Source: Neobacillus piezotolerans
Lineage (GTDB): Bacteria > Bacillota > Bacilli > Bacillales > Cytobacillaceae
Length of the DNA stretch: 64,000 nucleotides
Direction of reading: 5' to 3'
Assembly: GCF_003362805.1 (NCBI RefSeq)
Contig: NZ_QNQT01000001.1
Span: forward strand, 930,001 to 994,000
The notes beneath the pieces are model-generated. The model ran no database searches. It was not told the DNA's origin and worked only from the letters and a program-made list of their open reading frames with translations. Shown here one piece after another: positions 52,744 to 61,399 of the stretch; position 1 is the stretch's first letter; each line of letters begins with the position of its first letter. The position numbers were made by a program, and so were the translations under genes.

Positions 52744-54318
52744 CTAGCAATACAGCTCAACAAAATATTGAGGATTCAACTTTTCGCCTGTTACGCGGGC
52801 GATTTTTTCGTTCCAGGAGTAAAGGGCGCCTGGCTTGAAATACTCTTCAATTAACAGCCTGCCGGTTTCCTCGGTGAAGAAATCCTCAGAAATGGTCCGC
52901 TCGATGTAACGCTGCAGCTGGGCAGCGGTCAACTCACCCAAAGCGTAATTATGGTAGTAAACCGGCGCAAGCGTGAAGTGGATTTTCGCCGCCCAATCAG
53001 GATTGTCCGCATCATCCGGCGGAGTGACTAGCTGGATTTCCTGGACGGTTTTCCACCATAGAGAATTCAAATCCTGGTCCGGATTGTCATAAAGCTCTTT
53101 TTCAAAAAAGACGAATGTAATAATCCAGCGCGCGGAAATCAGCATCTGCAACTGCTGGTATTTCTCAAGCTCGGGCGCGAGTCCGGAAACGGTCGCCTCA
53201 TCAAGGCCGAGAAAACGCTTAAGCCAGCGCTGGTCCTTGCCCATTTTTCCGAAAAGCATCGCGATTGCTTCGGTCGTCAGCGTGTGGCTGTATGACCGTA
53301 GGCTGAACGGAAGGCTTGAATCAATATACTTAAAGTAGGCGGCATGACCGAATTCATGGAGATTCGTCTCCATCCAGTACGCTGTCTCAGTCAGGTTGCA
53401 CAGAACGCGGACGTCGCCTGAGCGGTCAATGTCGGTGCAAAACGCGGTCGGGTTTTTCTTTTCGCGCGGGTAAAGGTCACTCTTTTCATAAAGGTCGGTA
53501 ATGTCGATTCCCATCGCGTTAAACGTGTCGGACGTCAACTGCACAAGATCCTTTCCCTTGTAAAAACGGTCAAGATTTGTCGCGTCGGAAGGTGGAGCTT
53601 CCTGGAAAAATGGATCGACATAATGCCACGGACGGATTTCTGATGCGTCAATCCCGAATTTCTCCGCCAGCCGGCCATCAAGTTCCGCTTTCATCGAACG
53701 GTAGGTAGCATCGGATTGCTCCACAAAGTCCTTGAAAATGCCCATCACTTCATTTTGGTCAAGCTCCTGGAGTTCGAACACCATTTCGTAATAATTGTTA
53801 TAGCCAAGCATGCGTGCGGATTCGTTCCGCTTTTTTACAAGCTCGATTAAATCTTTTACGACTTCACGGCCAACTTCCTTGCTCGCGAACCACACCTTTT
53901 TTCGGAGCTCCTGGTCTTCGCTGTTTGTCAGTACATCGCGGATGTCATTTGCTGAGTATGCTTTGCCATCAACTTCCGGCGAATATGTGTTGAAGCGCAA
54001 ATTCAATTCAGAAGAACGCTTCGACAGGTCGGCGAGGATTTCCTCTGGAAGCTGGTTCCGCTTCATGCTGTTCGTTAACAATTCAAGCTGCCGCTTCTGA
54101 ACATCGGTAAGTCCTTCTTCTTTTAAAAATTGCTGTGCTTTCTCGTATGTATCCTTGTTTGCGAAAAACAAGCTGAACGCCGTGCTTGCTTTTGTCAGCT
54201 TTTCTGCCCATTCCGGGTCTCCCGTCGTCTGGGCCATCCAGCTTGTTTCAGTGACATTTTTTAAAAGTGATTGCATTTCCCCGTTGAGCTCTTGCAAAAA
54301 AGTTTCCACACTAGCCAT
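52744..54318 (-). CDS. M2/M3-type zinc metallopeptidase
   Basis: 524 residues, all helical. NLHEFGHAAYF holds the HExxH zinc site, with TEAIAMLFGKMG downstream supplying the ligand Glu. The long N-terminal helical half resembles oligopeptidase or ACE-type gluzincins that close over short peptides. It has no signal peptide, so cytoplasmic peptide turnover is likely. ATG 54318 follows GGGGAGAG; upstream in-frame starts lack a site. Divergent from the GNAT gene. Confidence 0.9.
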   Translation of the reverse strand: MASVETFLQELNGEMQSLLKNVTETSWMAQTTGDPEWAEKLTKASTAFSLFFANKDTYEKAQQFLKEEGLTDVQKRQLELLTNSMKRNQLPEEILADLSKRSSELNLRFNTYSPEVDGKAYSANDIRDVLTNSEDQELRKKVWFASKEVGREVVKDLIELVKKRNESARMLGYNNYYEMVFELQELDQNEVMGIFKDFVEQSDATYRSMKAELDGRLAEKFGIDASEIRPWHYVDPFFQEAPPSDATNLDRFYKGKDLVQLTSDTFNAMGIDITDLYEKSDLYPREKKNPTAFCTDIDRSGDVRVLCNLTETAYWMETNLHEFGHAAYFKYIDSSLPFSLRSYSHTLTTEAIAMLFGKMGKDQRWLKRFLGLDEATVSGLAPELEKYQQLQMLISARWIITFVFFEKELYDNPDQDLNSLWWKTVQEIQLVTPPDDADNPDWAAKIHFTLAPVYYHNYALGELTAAQLQRYIERTISEDFFTEETGRLLIEEYFKPGALYSWNEKIARVTGEKLNPQYFVELYC

Positions 54319-54425
54319 TGTGCTCTCTCCCCATCTACCATAAAATTGTCTTAATACTAAAAATTGTATAACAATGGGATGTAAACTGCTAGATATATGT
54401 ATTTTTACGAAAAGAGGGCCTGTTA

Positions 54426-54923
54426 ATGGAGATAAGAAAATTAAACGCGCAAGATGCAAAAATGTACAGAACCCTTAGGCTGGAGGCGCTGCGCAACCAT
54501 CCGGATGCGTTTGGCTCCAGCTACGAGGAAGAACTGGAATATCCGCTTTCGTTATTTGAAGAACGATTCAGGAATGGCCCGGCTGTGACACTTGGAGCAT
54601 TTATCGACGGCGGATTGGCGGGAACGGTGACACTTTTCCCGGAGACGAAAAAGAAGTTTATGCACCGGGTGAACCTTGTTGCCATGTACGTTGACCCCAA
54701 ACAAAGGAGGTCGGGTGCGGGCAAAAAGCTTGTCAGCGCCGCACTTGATTTGGCCAGGGAGATGGAGGGGGTTACCCACGTCTATCTCGCCGTCACGTCC
54801 ACAAACATTCCTGCGAAAAAATTGTACGAGTCGATGGGTTTCGTTACGTATGGGGTCGACAAGTCGGCCTTGAACCTGGATGGAACGCTTTATAGTGAAG
54901 ACCTGATGGTACTTGTCCTATAA
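54426..54923 (+). CDS. GNAT family N-acetyltransferase
   Basis: 165 residues. The acetyl-CoA site is VNLVAMYVDPKQRRSGAGKKLV (motif A, Q/RxxGxG/A), with a C-terminal NIPAKKLYESMGFVTYG. The acceptor is unknown. AGAGGG is seven bases ahead of the ATG. The next gene begins 54 bases downstream, so they may share a transcript. Confidence 0.9.
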   Translation: MEIRKLNAQDAKMYRTLRLEALRNHPDAFGSSYEEELEYPLSLFEERFRNGPAVTLGAFIDGGLAGTVTLFPETKKKFMHRVNLVAMYVDPKQRRSGAGKKLVSAALDLAREMEGVTHVYLAVTSTNIPAKKLYESMGFVTYGVDKSALNLDGTLYSEDLMVLVL

Positions 54924-54977
54924 AAACGGAGGAATACAGAAGTCAATTGGTGAATAGTACGATAAGGAGTGAATTGA

Positions 54978-55469
54978 ATGCCAAATGGGGGGATTCTTTT
55001 GGGAAAAAGATCGTACCAAGGCAGTTTCCTGAACAAAAAATGGTTTGTGGTCCTTGTCGCTATTCTGATTGCGCTGCTGCTTTTTTTCATTGCCACAGGA
55101 AAAGCGGAAAATAAACAAATGTCCATTGAGGAAGCAACAGGGGAGGATATCGGCACCATCACAAAAATTATTTTCCGTGACGGAAGGGGAATGAATCAAC
55201 CATTTACCCTCGAAGAGGCAGGGAAAATAGACGTTTTTGTGAAAAAACTCAGCAGCTATGTCGTGAAAAAAGAGCAAGAACATGAGCCAAGTGTAGGCTG
55301 GCTCCAGGCTGCCGATTTTTATGAAGGAAAGAAGAAACTCATGACCATCACGTTCACCGATCCGCTTACAATAAATGAATCTTATTACGAAATCATCAAG
55401 GGGCAGCTCCAGCCAGACGAAATTGAACAATTCATCCAAGCCGCAAACCCCAATTGGAAAAAGAAATAA
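54978..55469 (+). CDS. Hypothetical membrane-anchored protein, 163 residues
   Basis: A single membrane segment (WFVVLVAILIALLLFFIATG, about 24-43) follows a basic N terminus; the rest is an extracellular domain of about 120 residues with an alternating beta pattern. Not recognised. AAGGAGTG precedes the ATG. Confidence 0.68.
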   Translation: MPNGGILLGKRSYQGSFLNKKWFVVLVAILIALLLFFIATGKAENKQMSIEEATGEDIGTITKIIFRDGRGMNQPFTLEEAGKIDVFVKKLSSYVVKKEQEHEPSVGWLQAADFYEGKKKLMTITFTDPLTINESYYEIIKGQLQPDEIEQFIQAANPNWKKK

Positions 55470-55545
55470 ACTTGCCAGGCGCCATATGTGGACGTAGTTG
55501 TCCACTATGGCGGCTGGCATTGAACATTCAAAGGGAGAGTCGTTA

Positions 55546-56496
55546 ATGAGTAATAAAAAGTTGGACTTGCCAGAGGATTTTATTAGGAAGATCACAGGGG
55601 CGTTCGGGGAAAAAGGGGAAAAATGGCTCGACGAACTAGAGGGTAAAATCAGCCATTACGCGGGAAAATGGAATCTTGCCATCGAAGGGCCCGTTCCGAA
55701 CCTCTCCTATAACTATGTTGCAAAGGCGAAGGACGCGCATGAAAATCCGGTCATCCTGAAGCTTGGCGTTCCTAATTCGGATTTCGAAAACGAAGTCCTG
55801 GCTGTGAAGGCATACAACGGGGAGTCCTTTGTAAACCTGCTCGCCGAAGATGCGGAAAACGGCGCCATGCTGCTTGAGCGGCTAATCCCTGGCCGTGATC
55901 TGTCCTCCATTGAGGACGAGGAACAGGTCACAAGGGAGTATATCAACGTATGGAAAAAAATCCGCAGACCAATTCCCGATGGAGGGAAATTCCCGTCAAT
56001 CATGGATTGGAAAAACGGGCTCGACAGGTACAAAGCAATGTTCCCGGAAGGCGGGGAGCCGATCCCGTTTGAAGCAGTCGACACCGCCAGAGATATTTTC
56101 AAGGAGTTCGCGGAATTAGGTGATGAGCAGCTTCTCCATGGCGACCTGCATCATGAGAACATCCTGTTTACTGAAGGCCGTGGCTGGGTGGCGATTGATC
56201 CGAAAGGCGTAATCGGGCACCCGTATTATGATATCATCTCCTTTCTTGTAAACTATGTAAATGAAAAGCCCGATCCAAAAGGCTTGTTAAAACGCAGAAT
56301 TGACTTGATTTGCAGCGAGGTTTCAATGGACCGGATACTGCTTTTAAAAGCAGCCGTTTCACTGGCGACCTTATACGCCTGCTGGGGAATCGAGGACAAA
56401 ACAGATTGGAAAAATACATATCAGTGTGTGCTTTGGTTCAGGGAACTGCTTGAAGAATACGTCTCTAACCAGAACACAAGGCAGGTGCGAAAATGA
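55546..56496 (+). CDS. APH(6)-like phosphotransferase
   Basis: 316 residues. The catalytic loop LLHGDLHHENIL and the metal Asp in WVAIDPKG are the pattern of the aminoglycoside/hydroxyurea phosphotransferase (StrB-like) family. Activity on streptomycin or another drug is possible but not shown. ATG 55546 has AAGGGAGAG ahead. Its stop overlaps the NUDIX gene start by four bases, so the two are coupled. Confidence 0.88.
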   Translation: MSNKKLDLPEDFIRKITGAFGEKGEKWLDELEGKISHYAGKWNLAIEGPVPNLSYNYVAKAKDAHENPVILKLGVPNSDFENEVLAVKAYNGESFVNLLAEDAENGAMLLERLIPGRDLSSIEDEEQVTREYINVWKKIRRPIPDGGKFPSIMDWKNGLDRYKAMFPEGGEPIPFEAVDTARDIFKEFAELGDEQLLHGDLHHENILFTEGRGWVAIDPKGVIGHPYYDIISFLVNYVNEKPDPKGLLKRRIDLICSEVSMDRILLLKAAVSLATLYACWGIEDKTDWKNTYQCVLWFRELLEEYVSNQNTRQVRK

Positions 56497-56855
56497 TTTC
56501 ACAATGTGTGATTTTAAAAAATGGACTAGTCCTCATGGTTAGGCAGTATGTCCAGCGCGGTGATATCGTCTGGAACTTCCCCGGCGGCGGTATTGAAGAA
56601 AATGAAACCCCCGAGCAGTCATGCATACGGGAAGTAAGGGAAGAAACGGGTTATGAAGTCGAGATTATTAAACTGCTCGCAAAGAATGGCTCGAAGTATA
56701 CTTACCAAGCCGAAGTGATCGGCGGCTGCCTTCAAGTGGACAAGGAGCTCGAGGCAAACACCGACATCCTGGAAGCCGCCTGGATCAGCCTCGATGATAA
56801 AGAAAAATTTGATAGTTATACAGCGCCGGGTGCTAGAGTTGGTGAGGAGGAATAG
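56493..56855 (+). CDS. NUDIX hydrolase
   Basis: 120 residues. The NUDIX box runs from GGGIEENETPEQS to REVREETGYEV, with all catalytic acids in place (REVREE). It hydrolyses a nucleoside-diphosphate-linked substrate; which one is unknown. It overlaps the APH(6)-like gene by four bases. Confidence 0.92.
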   Translation: MISQCVILKNGLVLMVRQYVQRGDIVWNFPGGGIEENETPEQSCIREVREETGYEVEIIKLLAKNGSKYTYQAEVIGGCLQVDKELEANTDILEAAWISLDDKEKFDSYTAPGARVGEEE

Positions 56856-56907
56856 CCAAAAACTCGGCATTTAAGGGGTCCGTATGTTAAAATAAGGAAA
56901 AACCGAG

Positions 56908-57351
56908 ATGGGGTCCATGATGAAAAGAGCTAGAGTGATAGCTGGTTTGGTTCTGGCCGTATTTGCACTATTGTTTTATACACAAATTGGTAAGACCCAT
57001 AATGTGAAGGTTACCATCGAAAAATCCGAAAAGTACACCACCACTGAAATAGAGGATGCCGTCAAAGCTGTTAAGCGCAAATTTTGGAACTTCAAGGGTG
57101 GCGAACTTATGGAATTATGGTATTCAGAGAAGGAATCCAATGCGCATATTGAAGGTTATATGAAAAGCGGCAGGGGAGCATCAAACGGTGTTGAACCGGA
57201 AAATGTTATTGTGCTGTTTTCAAATTTCAAAGTTAGGTCTTGGGGAGCCGATGCAACTCTTGAGCCTAATTCAACCCACACCGGTTGGAGCTGGATCGTA
57301 ATCAGGGACAGCAAAACCGATAAATGGCGAGTCGATGATTGGGGATATTGA
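56908..57351 (+). CDS. Small membrane-anchored protein, DUF4829-like
   Basis: 147 residues. An N-terminal hydrophobic helix (VIAGLVLAVFALLFY) precedes an extracellular domain with KYTTTEIEDAVKAVKRKF, ELWYSEKESN and the C-terminal SWIVIRDSKTDKWRVDDWGY, the pattern of DUF4829 proteins. Function unknown. The start may be any of ATG 56908, 56917 or 56920; GAGATGGGG favours the later ones. Confidence 0.7.
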   Translation: MGSMMKRARVIAGLVLAVFALLFYTQIGKTHNVKVTIEKSEKYTTTEIEDAVKAVKRKFWNFKGGELMELWYSEKESNAHIEGYMKSGRGASNGVEPENVIVLFSNFKVRSWGADATLEPNSTHTGWSWIVIRDSKTDKWRVDDWGY

Positions 57352-57367
57352 AATTAAAGCATTAATT

Positions 57368-57400
57368 GCCGCCCGGGACACTTTCACGGGCGGTTTTCTT
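57368..57400 (+). terminator. Terminator of the DUF4829-like gene
   Basis: Stem gccgcccg/cgggcggt with an 11-base loop and TTT tail. Confidence 0.82.
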
Positions 57401-57552
57401 GTCTAAATATGGAGCATCGTTTACGTCCCTGGATTCATTGAATATTTACTACTTAGGTAGTAGTGAAAAACTGCTATAGTTGTATAGGAACCTGCCCTTG
57501 TCCGGCTTATAATTGGGGTATAAAGCGATTTAGTATTGTGAGGGAGCCGGGC

Positions 57553-57882
57553 ATGGTACTCGAAGAAAAAGAGATTTACTTATATGAAAAATTCAGGCAT
57601 TCATCGCCTTTTGAGGTGCTCCACACCGTGACAGGCGGAAAAGTGCGCGGCCTTGATTTGCTTGCTCTAAGACGCGTGCTCGCCAAAAATCAGAAGCATC
57701 CGGAAATTATCAATGTACTCCTGATATATTTCTATAAAACGTTCGCGGGCAAACCATTTGACCGGAACGCATTGCTTAAGGTTTTTGATTTTTGGCAAAA
57801 GAACAACGTCCATACGTTTAAACAGGCAGTGGCAATGACGGAAAGGGACATCCGCACGATTTTGAAGGATGGCATGGCCTGA
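57553..57882 (+). CDS. DnaD-like domain protein
   Basis: 109 residues, helical. The KVFDFWQKNNVHTFKQAVAM segment is the DnaD/DnaB_2 C-terminal helical signature; the family includes replication initiation and phage replisome proteins. No winged-helix N terminus is present, so this is a stand-alone short form. ATG 57553 follows GAGGGAG. Confidence 0.72.
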   Translation: MVLEEKEIYLYEKFRHSSPFEVLHTVTGGKVRGLDLLALRRVLAKNQKHPEIINVLLIYFYKTFAGKPFDRNALLKVFDFWQKNNVHTFKQAVAMTERDIRTILKDGMA

Positions 57883-58003
57883 GTAGCCAATTTTTAAAAA
57901 TGCAGTTTAATGCATGATCATGGACCACGACGAACCACAAATAAGAAAACCGTATCCCTGGAATCGGGTTTTTAGGTTTTTCAATACAACTTAAAACAAA
58001 ACT

Positions 58004-58035
58004 AAAAAGGCCTCCCAAGTTGGAAAGCCTTTATT
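58004..58035 (-). terminator. Terminator of the zinc-ribbon gene
   Basis: Stem aaaggcc/agccttt around an eleven-base loop, T tail on the minus strand. Confidence 0.7.
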
Positions 58036-58055
58036 ATAAAAAAATGAATTTCAGG

Positions 58056-58262
58056 CTAACCGCCAAAGAATAGATCAAGGAGATTTGACCCCGTACTTGT
58101 ATTCATGTGATAAAACTCGGAATACCCGCAGTTTTGGCAATAAACAACGGTAAATGTGTTTTTTTGGATATCGAACATTTTTGAAAGCCCGGTGCCTGTC
58201 ATTGCAACATCCTTTGAAGCGGCGTTACGGCTCCCGCATTTAATGCATCCCTTATTTTCCAT
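58056..58262 (-). CDS. Zinc-ribbon nucleic-acid-binding-like protein
   Basis: 68 residues. CIKCGS and CQNCGY form a four-cysteine zinc ribbon; the tail HMNTSTGSNLLDLFFGG is characteristic of the COG3478-type family. Binding to nucleic acid is inferred from the family. The ATG follows AAGGAGGCGAG; an upstream in-frame start is not supported. Confidence 0.85.
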   Translation of the reverse strand: MENKGCIKCGSRNAASKDVAMTGTGLSKMFDIQKNTFTVVYCQNCGYSEFYHMNTSTGSNLLDLFFGG

Positions 58263-58365
58263 ACTATCTCGCCTCCTTGAATGTGATACGGGGAAAAGCG
58301 GCAAAGGTTTCAGCATGTTGAAGAAAAATCTGGTAAGATGGAGGAAAATGAAGGGAGGGATGGGG

Positions 58366-58710
58366 ATGCATCTTGAGCAGGAAGTGCCGGGGATGCTGGC
58401 AATTGGATTCTATGGCGTCATGGCCACAGCGATTGGTTTGCTTATCTTGTTAATGTTCCTTTACAAATCGGTTAATCTGCTTCCGTTCATTCTTTTTCTG
58501 ATCTTCTTTTTGCCCGCGGGCTATTATCTCCTGGAAGCAATTAATGTAGTGAGGAGCGATGTTCCGCCAGCGATGCAATCAGAGGAGGCGTCCCTGAATA
58601 TCGGGCTTGCCGGCGTTTTCTGGGCAATCGCGATGTCCGTGTTTCTATTTGGGGCATACAGGTCTGTGAAACCGGCAGGAAAAAAACAAATCGACCGTAT
58701 TGGCAGCTAA
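58366..58710 (+). CDS. Hypothetical membrane protein, 114 residues
   Basis: Three hydrophobic segments (LAIGFYGVMATAIGLLILLM, LLPFILFLIFFLPAGYYLL, AGVFWAIAMSVFLFGAY). Not recognised. ATG 58366 is chosen with GGAGGGATGGGG upstream; ATG 58348 is an alternative. Divergent from the zinc-ribbon gene. Confidence 0.7.
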   Translation: MHLEQEVPGMLAIGFYGVMATAIGLLILLMFLYKSVNLLPFILFLIFFLPAGYYLLEAINVVRSDVPPAMQSEEASLNIGLAGVFWAIAMSVFLFGAYRSVKPAGKKQIDRIGS

Positions 58711-58740
58711 AAAAAGAAAAATCCATTTTTCCACCCACAT

Positions 58741-58771
58741 AAAAAACTTGGCCGCTATCAGCCAAGTTTTG
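58741..58771 (-). terminator. Terminator of the small membrane protein gene at 58758
   Basis: Stem aaaacttggc/gccaagtttt overlaps the stop codon region; six T follow on the minus strand. Confidence 0.8.
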
Positions 58772-58994
58772 CTTTTGCTTTATGGAGATAGTATTTTTCA
58801 GCAACGAAGCTTGCGAGAAGCCCAATCAATACCGGAAGAAAAGAGCCTGCTGCCATGTTGAATCCGCCAGAATCCGAGGTGAAATCATAATGGAACATAA
58901 ACGGAGAAATTTCAAATATGTGACCGATTAAATACAGGATGCCTGCCGTACCTACAAGTGCCGATAATGCTACGATAAAGGATTTTAGTTTCAT
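58758..58994 (-). CDS. Small membrane protein, 78 residues
   Basis: Two hydrophobic segments (FIVALSALVGTAGILYLIGHIF and LPVLIGLLASFVAEKYYL) with a basic C-terminal tail (HKAKAKLG). Not recognised. GAAGGGG lies ahead of the ATG. Confidence 0.68.
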   Translation of the reverse strand: MKLKSFIVALSALVGTAGILYLIGHIFEISPFMFHYDFTSDSGGFNMAAGSFLPVLIGLLASFVAEKYYLHKAKAKLG

Positions 58995-59147
58995 TGAATC
59001 GACCCCTTCGCTTTTTTACTATTATAAACTTCTTTAGAAGGGAATGGAAATAAAAAAGGCCATTAGACTCAATTTGCTATTTGAATGTAACTTTAAAATG
59101 TCGCTTCCGTCTAACATAATATCAAACACATAAGGGTGGTAAATGAC

Positions 59148-59876
59148 ATGTTGAAAACAATTTTTAAAACAGCGGCTGTGGTACTTCTAGCAATCGGCGT
59201 GGCGGCCTGCGGATCAAAAGACGAAGGTTCCGAGAAGAAAGCTGTGAATACTGGAGGTTCTGTGAATAAAGAGGTTCCTGCCAACCCCGAAGAAGCTTTG
59301 GATGCTTCACTGAATCAGGAAAGCGGCTCTAAGGACGATTTGAAATACAAGCTTACTCTGAAAAATAAAAGCGACAAGGAAGTCGTTCTTGAACACGGCA
59401 CATCCCAATTTTTCGATTACAACATTAAGGACAGTTCCGGAAATGTAGTGTACACGTTCTCCCAAGATAAAATGTTCACTCAGGCCTTAACAGAAAAGAA
59501 AGTTAACCCATCCGACAGCCTTGAGGTCGAAGTCGATGCTTCGGAAGGCTTCAAAGGACTTGAAAAAGGGCAGTACACACTTGAAGTGTGGCCGGTAGCA
59601 AAGGGCACCCAGGAGCTTAAAACCGTGACAACAGTAGATTGGCCTGGCGACAGCAAAGCCGTATCCAAAGAACCGGTTACAGAAGACGTCACATATGTCG
59701 GCCTTGCGGATAACCATACAATTGAGGTAACGGACAAAAACGGTGAAGCGATCTCCCTGCAAATTGACGAAACCATTTTCAAGCAGCTTGAAAACACTGA
59801 GCCTGACCAGGAATTGACCGTAACTTACACAGATGACGGAGTAACCAAGACGGCAACTAAAGTCGTAGTGAAATAA
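59148..59876 (+). CDS. BsuPI-domain lipoprotein
   Basis: 242 residues. A lipoprotein signal with lipobox VAAC (Cys at residue 21) is followed by a Ser/Gly linker and a BsuPI-like domain (YKLTLKNKSDKEVVLEHGTSQ, FDYNIKDSSGNVVY). The family takes its name from an intracellular protease inhibitor, but lipoprotein forms are common and uncharacterised. A C-terminal extension of about 60 residues is unassigned. ATG 59148 has AAGGGTGG ahead. Confidence 0.83.
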   Translation: MLKTIFKTAAVVLLAIGVAACGSKDEGSEKKAVNTGGSVNKEVPANPEEALDASLNQESGSKDDLKYKLTLKNKSDKEVVLEHGTSQFFDYNIKDSSGNVVYTFSQDKMFTQALTEKKVNPSDSLEVEVDASEGFKGLEKGQYTLEVWPVAKGTQELKTVTTVDWPGDSKAVSKEPVTEDVTYVGLADNHTIEVTDKNGEAISLQIDETIFKQLENTEPDQELTVTYTDDGVTKTATKVVVK

Positions 59877-59931
59877 GGATTGAAAATTTAACGAGCATAA
59901 ATGCCCAAGAAGTTCCAATAACATTTTTTTT

Positions 59932-59968
59932 AGCAGACAAATTCGCATAGCGACTTGTCTGCTTTTTT
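59932..59968 (+). terminator. Terminator of the BsuPI lipoprotein gene
   Basis: Arms agcagacaa/ttgtctgct and TTTTTTT tail. Confidence 0.9.
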
Positions 59969-60125
59969 TATTAACAATGGTTATTATGAATTAATTTATA
60001 TTATTGGCATACAAAGCTATTGACCATGAAAGGGGGAAATATAAAAGTTTGAATTTTCAACTAACTAATATGATAAAATAAATACAAATAACATTTTTTA
60101 ACACTTTTTTAGAGGGGGAATTTAA

Positions 60126-60353
60126 TTGGCGAATAAGCTTAAAATTGCATCGAGTTCGTTTTTAACTCTTTCCATTTTATTGCTAGTAGCGATGCTAATA
60201 AAGATTTATATCGATTATCGGAACTTTATTAATCATCCGGAATGGTCGGCGCCTTTTTCTGCTTATTTGTTAACAACAGGCGTTTTTTTTGGTGTTCCAA
60301 CAATAGTTTCTTTCGTAATAGCATTATTTTTAAAAACCAAAGCTAGTAAATAA
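60126..60353 (+). CDS. Small two-helix membrane protein, 75 residues
   Basis: Two hydrophobic segments (FLTLSILLLVAMLIKIYI and FFGVPTIVSFVIALFL) joined by an acidic-aromatic loop. Not recognised. TTG start follows AGAGGGGG. Confidence 0.68.
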   Translation: MANKLKIASSSFLTLSILLLVAMLIKIYIDYRNFINHPEWSAPFSAYLLTTGVFFGVPTIVSFVIALFLKTKASK

Positions 60354-60388
60354 AAAATGGCTCAGTTCATACTGAACCATTTTTTTCT
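60353..60388 (+). terminator. Terminator of the small membrane protein gene at 60126
   Basis: Stem aaatggctcag/ctgaaccattt with one mismatch and TTTTTTT tail. Confidence 0.82.
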
Positions 60389-60498
60389 GCTATTTTTAAT
60401 GTTATTTTTTCGTCATTTTGGTTCCTAATACACCTGGTTTTTACATTCAAATATTACCCAAAATGCGACCCATTAGCACTCTCCAGGGGTTCTATTAA

Positions 60499-61260
60499 TC
60501 ACACCAACGCCTTTAAACGTTTCATCGCGGAATGGACCGTAAGCCGATGGAATGAAATGAACCGCTGTTTGAACACTACGCCATAGACGCCGTATGGGGT
60601 AGGGGAGAGCTTCAGCAACTCTTCACGGTTTTGCAAGTCGATGATATCCGCCCGGACGCCAAGCTTGGCTGCTGCTTGAACCAGGTTTTCAGTCGCGACG
60701 TCAATAAATGGGCACTGCTGCGTACGAAGGATTGTTAAGTTTTGAAAAGGTTTCAACCGTTCATCCCAATCATTTGGAAAATAAGGATCCGGGGAACGAT
60801 CGAATTTTAAAACGAGCAGTTCAAATCCAAATGGCGCATGGCCGATTTCCTTAAAGCCATTTTTTAAAAAAATTTCCTTGCTCGGAGTCCACGAGGTTTC
60901 CTGGTTCGTAACGACGATTATTCCGGCTTTTTGATTCCGCTTCGCATCCTGTATACAATTCTCAATCAGATCGCTTGCATAGCCTTTTCCAGAAATGGAA
61001 ACCCAAAGGCAATGGATGACGGTATAATTTTCGCCAAGGACAACCCTTGATGAAAATTCAATTGGAGCGTATTCGATAAAGCCCGCCGCCTTGCCATTTT
61101 CCAGCAGTTTTATGTATTTTAACCCTTCCTCAAACCTCCCCAAAAGCCATTCATACTTGTTTTGGTAACCCGCTGATGCAGGTTTGGAGCGAAGGCAGAA
61201 ACAGCCTTCATCTTGCAAATTCGCGCCGTCAACCTCGATTAGTTCAATTGTCTCCAACAT
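60499..61260 (-). CDS. GNAT acetyltransferase with YoaP-like C-terminal domain
   Basis: 253 residues. The N-terminal half is a GNAT domain (CLWVSISGKGYASDLIENCI, with G-K-G-Y-A), and the C-terminal half (about 165-253) is the YoaP-like domain (LTILRTQQCPFIDVATENL). Size and layout match B. subtilis YoaP. The acceptor is unknown. ATG 61260 is preferred to an upstream in-frame start, with GGTGGAAGAG ahead. Confidence 0.87.
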   Translation of the reverse strand: MLETIELIEVDGANLQDEGCFCLRSKPASAGYQNKYEWLLGRFEEGLKYIKLLENGKAAGFIEYAPIEFSSRVVLGENYTVIHCLWVSISGKGYASDLIENCIQDAKRNQKAGIIVVTNQETSWTPSKEIFLKNGFKEIGHAPFGFELLVLKFDRSPDPYFPNDWDERLKPFQNLTILRTQQCPFIDVATENLVQAAAKLGVRADIIDLQNREELLKLSPTPYGVYGVVFKQRFISFHRLTVHSAMKRLKALV

Positions 61261-61360
61261 TCTCTTCCACCCATTTCCCGGTATTCTCTGTGAAACATAT
61301 TTTACCATAGCCGAAAAACCCAGGTTCACAAAGGTCCTTATTTTTCAAAAATTCCCCAAT

Positions 61361-61391
61361 AAAAAACCAGCAAGCAAAAGCCAGCTGGTTT
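61361..61391 (-). terminator. Terminator of the YtkA lipoprotein gene
   Basis: Arms aaaccagc/gctggttt with six T on the minus strand. Confidence 0.85.
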
Positions 61392-61399
61392 TCAAAGTG

